A stretch of 38,256 nt of DNA, from positions 1-38,256 of the forward strand of contig CANQMM010000009.1 in the NCBI GenBank assembly GCA_947624955.1. Direction: 5' to 3'. The notes under the pieces are model-generated. The model worked only from the letters and a program-made list of their open reading frames with translations, was not told the DNA's origin and did no database searches. Origin of the DNA: an uncultured Bacilli bacterium. GTDB lineage: Bacteria > Bacillota_I > Bacilli_A > RF39 > UBA660. The position numbers and the translations under genes are program-made. Below, one piece after another: positions 24,866 through 33,107 of the stretch (position 1 is the stretch's first letter; each line of letters opens with the position of its first letter).

Positions 24866-26137
24866 TTATTCGGGATATTGAAGAGTTAATGATGGCTCTT
24901 GAGGGGTATACATTTGGGGTTTAAGGTTTTTTGCTTTTAACAAAACAGCTTTCACCGCGGCGAAATTATCGAGCATAGTTGGTAAGAAATTATTGGTAAT
25001 ATCACCATAAGGAGCAAGCGGATTACCACCCATTTTAGATAATTCAATTAAGAGAGAACCGGGAAAGTTCGTGCGCAGTAAGTCCCCTACTCCGGTATTT
25101 GTTTGAGTGGTAACTAGATGATACTGAGAAGGCTTACTATAAACAACTCCTAATTCTTGATTAATTTCATTGATGGTATTTAGATTAATTGGTGGTTGAA
25201 AATTTTCAAGGGGTAATTTATCAGGGGCGGTTTGATAGTAAATCCATCCGGCGGTACCGTGAAAAGATAAGGTGCCACAATATTCGCCACTTTGATAAAG
25301 ATTGGTAAGTAAGTCAATTAATCCTTGATTTTCCGGCTCATAAGTGAATGTTTCTTTAGCAAAACAAGGAGCACCTAATGGACCTTTGGTATAGTTTAAA
25401 ACATTACTAGAACGGCGGTGGCCATAGACGATTTGGTCATTTTGATAAACTTGAAGAGCACGATAATTATAAGGGGTGTTACTATTTAAATCGATACCAC
25501 TACCGTTGCTTCGCCAATCGATCAAGCTACCGGCCGGAAACTCCGTCGAACTACAGATTTGACAGACACTATCGTGTAAAGCCGCATCAGTTATTTGCGA
25601 TGGGAAAGCACTTTTAAAAATGCTATGGTGAGCTTTGGCCATATGGCTACCGGTTACTAAAGATAGAGCATCATCTTGCCGATAAGCTAAGTAATATTTG
25701 TGACAAAGTTTTTCTAATTTTTGAAGATACGGGCATTTAGCTACTGAAGGTGAAGACAAATTAACCGCCGGCAAATCTGGAATATAATTAGCAATGGCCG
25801 TGGTATTAATGATAAAACCTTCAGGATTTTGTAAAGGAATGAAATGCAAAGTAAAATCTGACAAATCAAAGTCTTGGAAGATCCCCTCACCTTTAATTAG
25901 GGAACGCATTAATTGCGTAGTAAAATCGACACTGATTAATTCATTACCGTGAGTGCCACCAATAATGACAAAATGATTTTTTCCTTCACCAATAGTATAG
26001 TGTTCGACGGGATAACCTAATCGCGTAATGGCTAAGGGTTCTTGACAATGTAATGGGTATTGATGCTCATTACTATCCTTAAAGAGACTGGCAATACGTT
26101 GTTGATATTTGGCATAATCGAGAATTTCATAAATCAT
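24866..26137 (-). CDS. Zinc carboxypeptidase-like protein, peptidase family M14
   Basis: This is a probable metallopeptidase of the M14 fold. The 423 residues show H63-x-x-E66 (GGTHGNE) for zinc, R210 in the DWRS segment, DLNSN at 216-220 with YNYR, His293 in SFHG as the third zinc ligand, and Glu365 (LLIELSKMG) as the general base. No signal peptide is visible, so it should act in the cytosol. M14 relatives trim peptidoglycan stem peptides or amino-acid conjugates; its place behind ftsW suggests wall-peptide recycling, as inference. The frame runs back to 26212, but AAGGAG only precedes ATG 26137. Confidence 0.8.
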   Translation of the reverse strand: MIYEILDYAKYQQRIASLFKDSNEHQYPLHCQEPLAITRLGYPVEHYTIGEGKNHFVIIGGTHGNELISVDFTTQLMRSLIKGEGIFQDFDLSDFTLHFIPLQNPEGFIINTTAIANYIPDLPAVNLSSPSVAKCPYLQKLEKLCHKYYLAYRQDDALSLVTGSHMAKAHHSIFKSAFPSQITDAALHDSVCQICSSTEFPAGSLIDWRSNGSGIDLNSNTPYNYRALQVYQNDQIVYGHRRSSNVLNYTKGPLGAPCFAKETFTYEPENQGLIDLLTNLYQSGEYCGTLSFHGTAGWIYYQTAPDKLPLENFQPPINLNTINEINQELGVVYSKPSQYHLVTTQTNTGVGDLLRTNFPGSLLIELSKMGGNPLAPYGDITNNFLPTMLDNFAAVKAVLLKAKNLKPQMYTPQEPSLTLQYPE

Positions 26138-26155
26138 AAAAATACTCCTTAGATA

Positions 26156-26161
26156 ATTATA
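26156..26161 (-). promoter_or_regulatory. Putative -10 box before the M14 gene
   Basis: TATAAT on the minus strand about 19 bases before the start. No strong -35 is present. Confidence 0.4.
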
Positions 26162-26229
26162 CGCTTCCCCAACCCTAATATTCTTTATTAAGTTTAACAA
26201 AATACAAGCCATTTCGCAAGTTTATTTCA

Positions 26230-27318
26230 TTAATGATTTTTAGAGATATTTAAGATAATGCCTATACTGGCCATACTAACTAGAAGACTAGAGCCACCAT
26301 AACTTAGAAATGGCAAGGTGACCCCGGTAACGGGGATTAAGCCGATGACAACCATCAGATTTAATAAGGATTGGACGATTAAGCCAAAGGATAAACCGAA
26401 AGAGAGATATTTGGCAAAGGTATCTTCACAAGAAAGAGATACTTTTAAAGAGCGGTAGAAGATAATTAGGAGTAAACTAGTAACGATTAAGACACCTAAA
26501 AAGCCGAATTCTTCACTGATAATAGAAAAGATAAAGTCGGTTTGGGGTTCAGGTAAGTAGAAATGCTTTTGCCGAGAATTTAAAAAACCTTGACCTAGAA
26601 GGCCACCGGGACCGATAGCATATAGTGACTGAATTATTTGAAAACCACTACCTAGCGGGTCAGTCCAAGGATTTAAGAAAGACATTATTCTTTCTAGTCT
26701 ATAGGGAGCTAGAGCTATTAAAATAACGATACCGACAAGGCCAACAAGACCTATTTTTAAGAAGAAGGATAATTTAACTCCGGAAATAAAAATAATCGAT
26801 ACGAGAGTTAGGACGATAACCATCGCGGTACCAAAGTCGGGTTCTAACATAATTAAGAGAAAGAAAACACCGATAATAAGTAAGATGGGAAAAATACCTT
26901 TAACAATCGACTTAATACTTTTATCATTACTAGATAAATATTTCGAGACAAAGATTATTAAGCCAATCTTGGCAAATTCACTCGGTTGAATACCTAATGA
27001 ACCAATACCAAACCAACTCCGCGAACCATTGCGGATTTTACCGATTCCGGGAATTAAAACTAAGACGAGGAGCAAAAAACAACCAAAAAGAATTAAATTA
27101 GCTTTATTTTGGTAGAGATGGTAATCGATTTTAGAGAGGATGCACATAATAAATAAACTGATTAAGAAAAAGATTAGTTGAGCTTTGACAAACTTGTAAG
27201 GATCATTAAATTTATACTCCGCCCAAATATAACTAGATGAATAAATCATAATAAGACCAAAAACCGCTAAGGCGATGACGGAAAGGAGTAAGATGATGTC
27301 AAAATGTTTTTGTTTCAT
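26230..27318 (-). CDS. ftsW: Lipid II polymerase of the SEDS family, FtsW/SpoVE
   Basis: This is the membrane glycosyltransferase that polymerises lipid II at the septum (FtsW) or in spore cortex synthesis (SpoVE). The 362 residues form about ten membrane helices. SEDS markers are NGSRSWFGIGSLGIQPSE, the MLEPDFGTA segment with the catalytic Asp, PEPQTDFIFSIISEE, and the near-C-terminal GVTLPFLSYGGSS. In Bacillus the gene at this place is spoVE, and the SpoVD-like partner is also nearby, so it may be either. Such proteins act with a class B PBP; two candidates are in this cluster. Its strong AGGAGG ribosome site is followed by a 7-T spacer. Confidence 0.95.
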   Translation of the reverse strand: MKQKHFDIILLLSVIALAVFGLIMIYSSSYIWAEYKFNDPYKFVKAQLIFFLISLFIMCILSKIDYHLYQNKANLILFGCFLLLVLVLIPGIGKIRNGSRSWFGIGSLGIQPSEFAKIGLIIFVSKYLSSNDKSIKSIVKGIFPILLIIGVFFLLIMLEPDFGTAMVIVLTLVSIIFISGVKLSFFLKIGLVGLVGIVILIALAPYRLERIMSFLNPWTDPLGSGFQIIQSLYAIGPGGLLGQGFLNSRQKHFYLPEPQTDFIFSIISEEFGFLGVLIVTSLLLIIFYRSLKVSLSCEDTFAKYLSFGLSFGLIVQSLLNLMVVIGLIPVTGVTLPFLSYGGSSLLVSMASIGIILNISKNH

Positions 27319-27386
27319 AAAAAAACCTCCTAGTTAATTGTATTTTTCCAAAAAAGAAAAATAACTACTAGAAGGGCGAATAGTAA

Positions 27387-28379
27387 TTAAAGCCAAACAC
27401 CATAAGTTACAGCGGCCATGGCTAGGATTAAACCAACTATCCAAAATAATTTGACGATATCTCGTTCAGCCCACCCTAATTGTTCAAAGTGGTGATGAAG
27501 AGGAGCCATTAAGAATACTTTTTTGTGAAATTTAATAATGGCAATCATTTGAATTAAAGAACTCAAGGTTTCAATGATAAATACCCCACCAACTAAAACT
27601 AAAGATAATTCGTGTTTGGTGAGAATAGCAATGGTGGCAAGTGCTGCCCCTAACGCTAAAGAACCGGTATCTCCCATAAAGATCTTGGCAGGATGCGTGT
27701 TATAAAATAAGAAACCTAATAAACTACCGACTAGGCAAAAGCAAAAGATGGCTAGTTCTTGATAACCTTCTAGCCAACCGGCATTCCAAGCAAGAAGACC
27801 ATAAGCAAAGAAAGCAATGGCACTTAAGCCACCCGCTAGACCATCTAAGCCATCCGTAATATTGACGGCATTGGAAGAACCAACAAGTAAGAAAAGAATA
27901 AATAAGCCATAAATCCATCCAAGATTAAGTTCAATACCTAAACTAGTTATTTCAATTACCGGGTCATTACCATTTTTCATATAGATGTAAAAGAATACTA
28001 AAGCAATAAAGGTTTGAAATACTAATTTAGTCATCACGGATAAACCAGCATTATTTTTATATTTTAACTTGATAAAATCATCGGCAAATCCTAATAAGGC
28101 ATAACCTATAAAGGTGATTAAAAGTATTATGACATTCGAACTCATTTCAATACTGCCGCGAAGCCATAAAAGAAGCATAGTTACGATAGTGGGAATGATA
28201 AATATTAAACCACCTAGAGTCGGAGTACCATCTTTAGATAAATGTCTTTCGCCAATTTTTAAACTAACTTTTTGACCAATTTTATGGCTTTTTAAGATAG
28301 GAATCAATACTAAGCCCAAGACGATGGACATAATGAAACCAATCATCATAACGAGTGCAGATTTTGCGAGAATAAGCAT
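27387..28379 (-). CDS. mraY: Phospho-N-acetylmuramoyl-pentapeptide transferase
   Basis: MraY attaches the UDP-MurNAc-pentapeptide to undecaprenyl phosphate, making lipid I. The 330-residue protein has ten membrane helices. The cytoplasmic motifs are GFADDFIKL (metal-binding aspartates), NAVNITDGLDGLAGG, GDTGSLALG and MAPLHHHFE, all intact. It is placed between the SpoVD-like PBP and ftsW. murE and murD, its normal flanking genes, are absent. A strong AGAGGTG ribosome site marks the start. Confidence 0.98.
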   Translation of the reverse strand: MLILAKSALVMMIGFIMSIVLGLVLIPILKSHKIGQKVSLKIGERHLSKDGTPTLGGLIFIIPTIVTMLLLWLRGSIEMSSNVIILLITFIGYALLGFADDFIKLKYKNNAGLSVMTKLVFQTFIALVFFYIYMKNGNDPVIEITSLGIELNLGWIYGLFILFLLVGSSNAVNITDGLDGLAGGLSAIAFFAYGLLAWNAGWLEGYQELAIFCFCLVGSLLGFLFYNTHPAKIFMGDTGSLALGAALATIAILTKHELSLVLVGGVFIIETLSSLIQMIAIIKFHKKVFLMAPLHHHFEQLGWAERDIVKLFWIVGLILAMAAVTYGVWL

Positions 28380-28465
28380 GCAAAAACACCTCTTTCTTTA
28401 TTTTTATTATAACCTTATTTTGCCTAATTCTTGATTATTTAAGAAAATATTGACACTATTTGACG

Positions 28466-30373
28466 TTAATTACTTAATAGGAGTTTGATAGTACTACCTT
28501 CTTCGACATAGATATTGGCCGCCGGGGTTTGATAGATTACGGTATCGCCAACACCGGAAAATTCTACTTTAAATTGTTTAATGGCTGCTGAGGCTTCTTT
28601 TTTACTCATTCCATAGACATTAGGTAACTGATAATATTTTTTATCTAACCAAGTGTATTCCCGCGGTGTTACTTCACTAGCCGGTGGGAGATTTTTAATA
28701 CTGATAATACTATTGAAGACATTTTTGGCAATAGGAGCAGAGACAGTTCCTCCATATTGAGTGATCCCTTTAGGATTATCAATGGCAACATAGACAACGT
28801 AATCCGGTTTATCAGCGGGCATAAATCCCATAAAGGAAACAATGTAATTGCCGACTAAGTAATGACCATCTTGAACTTTTTGGGCTGTTCCGGTTTTACC
28901 CCCTACTCGATAATTTTCGATATAGGCATTTTTCCCGGTACCACTATTGACAACCGTCTCTAAGGCATACCGAACTAGAGATGATGTTTCTTCACTAATT
29001 ACTTGTCTTACTAACGTGCTTGATTTTTCTTCGATAACTGTTTTAGTTTCCGGTTCTAATAAACGTTTGACAATCATTGGTTGATATAATTTACCACCAT
29101 TAATAGCAGCGGAGACGGCTGTAACTTGTTGGATTGGGGTGACACTTATGCCTTGCCCAAAAGCGGTAGTAGCTAGTTCAACCGGGCCGACATTATCTAG
29201 AGAAAATAGAATTCCACTACCTTCACCATTTAAATCGATACCGGTCTTTTTTCCAAAACCAAAATCATTGATATATTTAAATAGTTTTTCTTTGCCGAGT
29301 TTTTGACCGAGCATGACAAATCCCGGGTTACAAGAGTTTTGGACAACTTCTAGGATAGTTTGACTACCGTGACCGCCACTCTTCCAACATTTGATGCGCG
29401 CACCATCGACGGCGATGGAGCCCGAGTCATGGAAAGTATCTTTAAAAATATTGACTGTTTGTTCTTCAATCGAACTAGCGAGAGTGATTATTTTAAAGGT
29501 ACTTCCGGGTTCATAAGTCATCCATATTGGAAGGTTACGATTAATAATCTCGGTGGTAGATTGTTGGTAATAATTAGGGTTAAAGTTCGGTCTTGAGGAC
29601 ATAGCTAAAACTTCCCCATTATTGGGGTCCATAACAAGAATTAGAGCTTGCTCCGGGTTATATTTACTCATAACATTATCGAGTTCTCTTTCGACAGCTA
29701 GTTGAATATCTAGATCGATGGTTAAAGCAACATCGACACCGGGAGTGGGCGCTTCATAAACTTCGGATAATTCTAGGCGATGACCTTTACCATCCGAAAA
29801 ATATTTGATAGCACCATCTTTGCCGGTAAGATATTTATCATATGCTAGTTCAATCCCCGATAAGCCTTGATTATCAATACCGACATAACCTAAAGTATGA
29901 GCTAGTAAATTATCATAAGGATAATACCTTTTGGACTCTCTTAAAAGATAGACACCATCATAATTTAAATTATCTATCCGTTCGGCGACCTCATAACTTA
30001 ACTGACGGCCTTCGGGATGGACACGTTCGATAGATGTCTTTTTATTAACGTGTTTATACATCGCATCGTAAGTAGTTCCGAGGATTTCCGCTAAATCTTT
30101 GGCCACTTGCTCTTTATCTTGAATTTGATTGGGAATAAGAACTAAAGATGTGGTTGTGATATTGGTAGCGAGTACCTGACCATTACGATCAGTAATCAAA
30201 CCGCGATCGGCAGTAATTGGCAGGTTTCTACTCCAAAGACCTTCAGCTAATTCATTTAATTCATCATATTTAAATATTTGAATATAAAATACCCGAATAA
30301 TTATGGCCATAATTAGGACGATAACAATGATAAAGGATATTTTTATTCTGACATTTTTTTCTTTAAGAAACAT
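28466..30373 (-). CDS. spoVD: Class B penicillin-binding protein, SpoVD-like
   Basis: This transpeptidase crosslinks peptidoglycan and, as SpoVD, is needed for spore cortex. It has 635 residues: one membrane helix (about 10-30), a dimerisation/pedestal domain, and a transpeptidase domain. The active site is complete: S291-T-F-K294, S347-C-N349, K493-T-G495. One PASTA domain ends the protein (about 577-635). The segment KCWKSGGHGSQT with QNSCNPGF follows SpoVD closely. The neighbouring PBP at 33108 has two PASTA domains and looks like the division PBP2B, so the order pbpB-spoVD is kept as in Bacillus, but with two other genes between them. Confidence 0.92.
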   Translation of the reverse strand: MFLKEKNVRIKISFIIVIVLIMAIIIRVFYIQIFKYDELNELAEGLWSRNLPITADRGLITDRNGQVLATNITTTSLVLIPNQIQDKEQVAKDLAEILGTTYDAMYKHVNKKTSIERVHPEGRQLSYEVAERIDNLNYDGVYLLRESKRYYPYDNLLAHTLGYVGIDNQGLSGIELAYDKYLTGKDGAIKYFSDGKGHRLELSEVYEAPTPGVDVALTIDLDIQLAVERELDNVMSKYNPEQALILVMDPNNGEVLAMSSRPNFNPNYYQQSTTEIINRNLPIWMTYEPGSTFKIITLASSIEEQTVNIFKDTFHDSGSIAVDGARIKCWKSGGHGSQTILEVVQNSCNPGFVMLGQKLGKEKLFKYINDFGFGKKTGIDLNGEGSGILFSLDNVGPVELATTAFGQGISVTPIQQVTAVSAAINGGKLYQPMIVKRLLEPETKTVIEEKSSTLVRQVISEETSSLVRYALETVVNSGTGKNAYIENYRVGGKTGTAQKVQDGHYLVGNYIVSFMGFMPADKPDYVVYVAIDNPKGITQYGGTVSAPIAKNVFNSIISIKNLPPASEVTPREYTWLDKKYYQLPNVYGMSKKEASAAIKQFKVEFSGVGDTVIYQTPAANIYVEEGSTIKLLLSN

Positions 30374-30397
30374 AGTAACCCCCTAGAATTATTGTAT

Positions 30398-30964
30398 TTA
30401 TTCTTCACGAGTTTTAGTACTTACTAGTTCGCTTGTAAAGACTAGTTGATACTTATTAGTAAGTTTTTTACAAGTAACCATCGTTAGTAGATTATTAGGA
30501 GGATCCAAAAGGGTGTGCATATATCCGGTCTTCGGGATTTCTTTAATTTCCATTAATTTATAAGTATAGATTTTATCGTAGTAGATAGTTATTTCATCAC
30601 CAATAGATAATTTATCTAAATCATTAAAATAAGCATTGCTAGCCGGACCACTATGGCCGGCTAAGATGAGATTACTATGTAATTCATTGGGCATTTTAGA
30701 ACCGTTGAGGATTTCAATATTTAAATTAACGTTATTTAAATCAGGATCATTGGGATAGAGAACTTTTTGAAGATTAATTTTAGGAATAGAAAGAATTAGA
30801 TTATCGGGTACTACTGTTAATTCAGGTTCTTCTAGGTATTCAGTTATAATCTTTTTTTCTGTAATAGTCGTCTTCGTACTTTGATATTGCTGGTAAATGG
30901 TTAAGGCTAGAGCGATAACTATTAAGAGGATGCCAAGATATCTAATTATTTTTCTTTTTACCAT
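30398..30964 (-). CDS. Sortase, probable class D-like
   Basis: This transpeptidase anchors surface proteins to lipid II or the wall. The 188-residue protein has an N-terminal membrane helix (about 8-25) and an extracellular catalytic domain. His104 (AGHSG) and Cys165 (VTCKK) are present. The third catalytic residue, normally Arg about eight or nine positions after the Cys, appears to be Gln173 (NKYQLVF). Its start lies inside the 3' end of the surface protein gene (23-base overlap) and has no clear ribosome site, so it is probably translated by coupling. The substrate is almost certainly that protein, whose sorting motif is VPDTA. Confidence 0.85.
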   Translation of the reverse strand: MVKRKIIRYLGILLIVIALALTIYQQYQSTKTTITEKKIITEYLEEPELTVVPDNLILSIPKINLQKVLYPNDPDLNNVNLNIEILNGSKMPNELHSNLILAGHSGPASNAYFNDLDKLSIGDEITIYYDKIYTYKLMEIKEIPKTGYMHTLLDPPNNLLTMVTCKKLTNKYQLVFTSELVSTKTREE

Positions 30965-33017
30965 AGCAGTATAAGCCTACGCCGATAAAGAGTAGATAAC
31001 TACAACTTACCGCAGTATCGGGAACGGGAATGATAGTTTCTTCATCAGGGATGGGTTCTTCTTTTTCTTCAGGAGTTTCGACAATATCTGGCTGAGGAAT
31101 TCCCGGTGTTGGTGGCGTCATTGGTAAGTGTTGATTATAGATGATGATTTCTTCTAAAGCTTTATTTTCAACGATTTGGAACCAATAGACTTGGTGGTTA
31201 GGTAAATAATCAGGATTTGGGGTATCTTCGATTAAATAGTAATTGCCATATGGTAAATCATTTAGGTAGATAATGCCAAAATCATCAGTAGTCATTTCAT
31301 AAAGTAATTCATCTTGAGAATTATATATTTTAAATTTAGTATTATGAATCGGTTTTAAGGTTTCTTCATCGAGTTTTAAAATTTTTAAATTACCTAATAT
31401 AATGGGTTCAGTACTAGTTATTTCATAGATGTGATTATTTTCAGTAATAGTTATTTCATATGTTTGGGTATCGAGAAGATATCCGGTTGGTGGAGTTATT
31501 TCTTTGATAGTATATGTTCCATATGGGAGTAAACTACTTGCTGCTTCGTTATTCTCATTAATTGTCAGGGTTTCCATTAAGTTATTTTTACTATCCCTAA
31601 TTTCATATTGAGCATTAGTTAGAGGAATATCATAATCACTATGTTTGTGAATTTTTATTTGACCCTGAATTATCGGTTCAGTACTAGTTATCTCATAGAT
31701 ATGGTTATTTTCAGTAATAGTTACTTCATATGTTTGGGTATCAAGAAGATATCCGGTTGGTGGAGTTATTTCTTTGATAGTATATGTTCCATATGGGAGT
31801 AAACTACTTACTGCTTCGTTATTCTCATTAATTGTCAAAGTTTCCACTAAGTTATTTTTACTATCTCTAATTTCATACTGAGCATTAGTTAGGGGTAAAT
31901 CATAACTACTTTGTTTGTGAATCTTGATTTTTCCTTTTAGGAGCTCATTATTTAAGGTAAATTCGAGATGATAAGTATCTTCTTTTAAAGTAAAGTAATG
32001 TTTAGTCAAATCTAAGACATAACCGTTTGGAGCAATTTCTTCTTGGAAATAGTAATCGCCAAGTTCTAAGAATTTATCAAATACAGCTTCCCCATTTTGA
32101 TTGGTGACTAACTCCCCTACTTTTTGGTTATTCAACTGATAGATACCATAGTGAGCATTAGGAAGAAGAGTTTGATTATCTAAAGACTTTTTAGTAATCT
32201 TTAAAGATGGTTGGATTGTCCTATAACTATAATTATAAGTTAGATGGGTTAAATCCCCGGGATGGACTACTTTTTGGGAGCTTAAAGAATAGTATAATGT
32301 CGGTTGTTCGTGGTAATAAACTTTAGGTGATAGACTAAAAGTGGTTAACCCTTCATTAGTATTGGAAAGAGTAATATTTCCGTCATTTAATTCAACTTTA
32401 TTACCGGTATTTTGCATTATTTGATAATTCTTTAACTGAGAAGCACTTTTAGTAAGTGGCGCGTTCCCTATTAGGGTAGATGGGATAACTAGTTCAGGTG
32501 GGGTTAGAATATTAGTGACTAGTTCTTCTAGTTCGGCAATTTCATCTTGATATTTAGTATCATCCCGCTCCCCATTTAGGGTTTTCGTAAAATAGATATC
32601 GCTATCAGGTGCAGATTCTTGCCAAATGAGATATTGGGTAATAATCCACCACTTTTCAGCGGTATGGTCGTGGGTGGCATCTTTATAATTGTATCCATAA
32701 TAAGCTAAAGCAGCAATACGGTTCCAAGTGGCATTGCTAATATCGAGGATTTTGGGAATATCCGTGGTGTATTGGGCATATTTTGTATTAGATGAGACCA
32801 CAACATAAGGTTCTAGACAATAAACGGGGGAATTATCGCTACTCCGTTTAGTAAATTGCGCAGTGGTATACTTTATCAGTTTACCATTCTTCTCAAATTT
32901 TAGATAATTACCGACGATGTAAGTATCTAAATAAATTTTTCCCTCATAGGTTTCAGCTTTTACTTGGAGAGAGGCAAGACCAAGTAAAATGATTAAAAAA
33001 TATAAGATTTTTTTCAT
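30942..33017 (-). CDS. Sortase-anchored surface protein with thioester and SpaA domains
   Basis: This predicted cell-wall adhesin or pilin has 691 residues. A signal peptide (1-21) precedes a thioester domain: Cys67 (YCLEP) and Gln128 (TQYLIW) form the likely Cys-Gln crosslink, which covalently grabs host or other surface amines in such adhesins. Four CnaB/SpaA-like domains follow (about 255-345, 358-447, 448-537, 540-635), with E residues in contexts like IKEITPP that support isopeptide bonds. A Pro/Glu stalk leads to the sorting signal VPDTA, a hydrophobic stretch and a KKKNN tail. The sortase gene overlaps it. It is oddly placed between two PBPs. Confidence 0.88.
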   Translation of the reverse strand: MKKILYFLIILLGLASLQVKAETYEGKIYLDTYIVGNYLKFEKNGKLIKYTTAQFTKRSSDNSPVYCLEPYVVVSSNTKYAQYTTDIPKILDISNATWNRIAALAYYGYNYKDATHDHTAEKWWIITQYLIWQESAPDSDIYFTKTLNGERDDTKYQDEIAELEELVTNILTPPELVIPSTLIGNAPLTKSASQLKNYQIMQNTGNKVELNDGNITLSNTNEGLTTFSLSPKVYYHEQPTLYYSLSSQKVVHPGDLTHLTYNYSYRTIQPSLKITKKSLDNQTLLPNAHYGIYQLNNQKVGELVTNQNGEAVFDKFLELGDYYFQEEIAPNGYVLDLTKHYFTLKEDTYHLEFTLNNELLKGKIKIHKQSSYDLPLTNAQYEIRDSKNNLVETLTINENNEAVSSLLPYGTYTIKEITPPTGYLLDTQTYEVTITENNHIYEITSTEPIIQGQIKIHKHSDYDIPLTNAQYEIRDSKNNLMETLTINENNEAASSLLPYGTYTIKEITPPTGYLLDTQTYEITITENNHIYEITSTEPIILGNLKILKLDEETLKPIHNTKFKIYNSQDELLYEMTTDDFGIIYLNDLPYGNYYLIEDTPNPDYLPNHQVYWFQIVENKALEEIIIYNQHLPMTPPTPGIPQPDIVETPEEKEEPIPDEETIIPVPDTAVSCSYLLFIGVGLYCYGKKKNN
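31406..31935 (-). repeat. Two tandem 270-bp copies encoding adjacent SpaA domains
   Basis: The coding DNA repeats with a period of 270 bp (90 codons): copy one 31406-31675, copy two from 31676, with similarity fading near 31935. The encoded domains differ at about seven residues by my count. Their near identity at the DNA level points to a recent duplication and a site for copy-number change. Confidence 0.9.
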
Positions 33018-33107
33018 AAATAAAAATCAGTCCTTTCACTTTATATATTATAGGTAAATGGCTGATTTCCTTTTTTTTTATGTAAATTTTTGAAAAAAAT
33101 GGCAATT

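Noticed and set aside
33024-33079. Inverted repeat AAATCAG...CTGATTT before the surface protein gene, followed by a T-run on the plus strand
   Set aside because: About 9 bp with a long loop in a very AT-rich gap; too weak to call a riboregulator or terminator, although the layout recalls the hairpin at 2438-2487.
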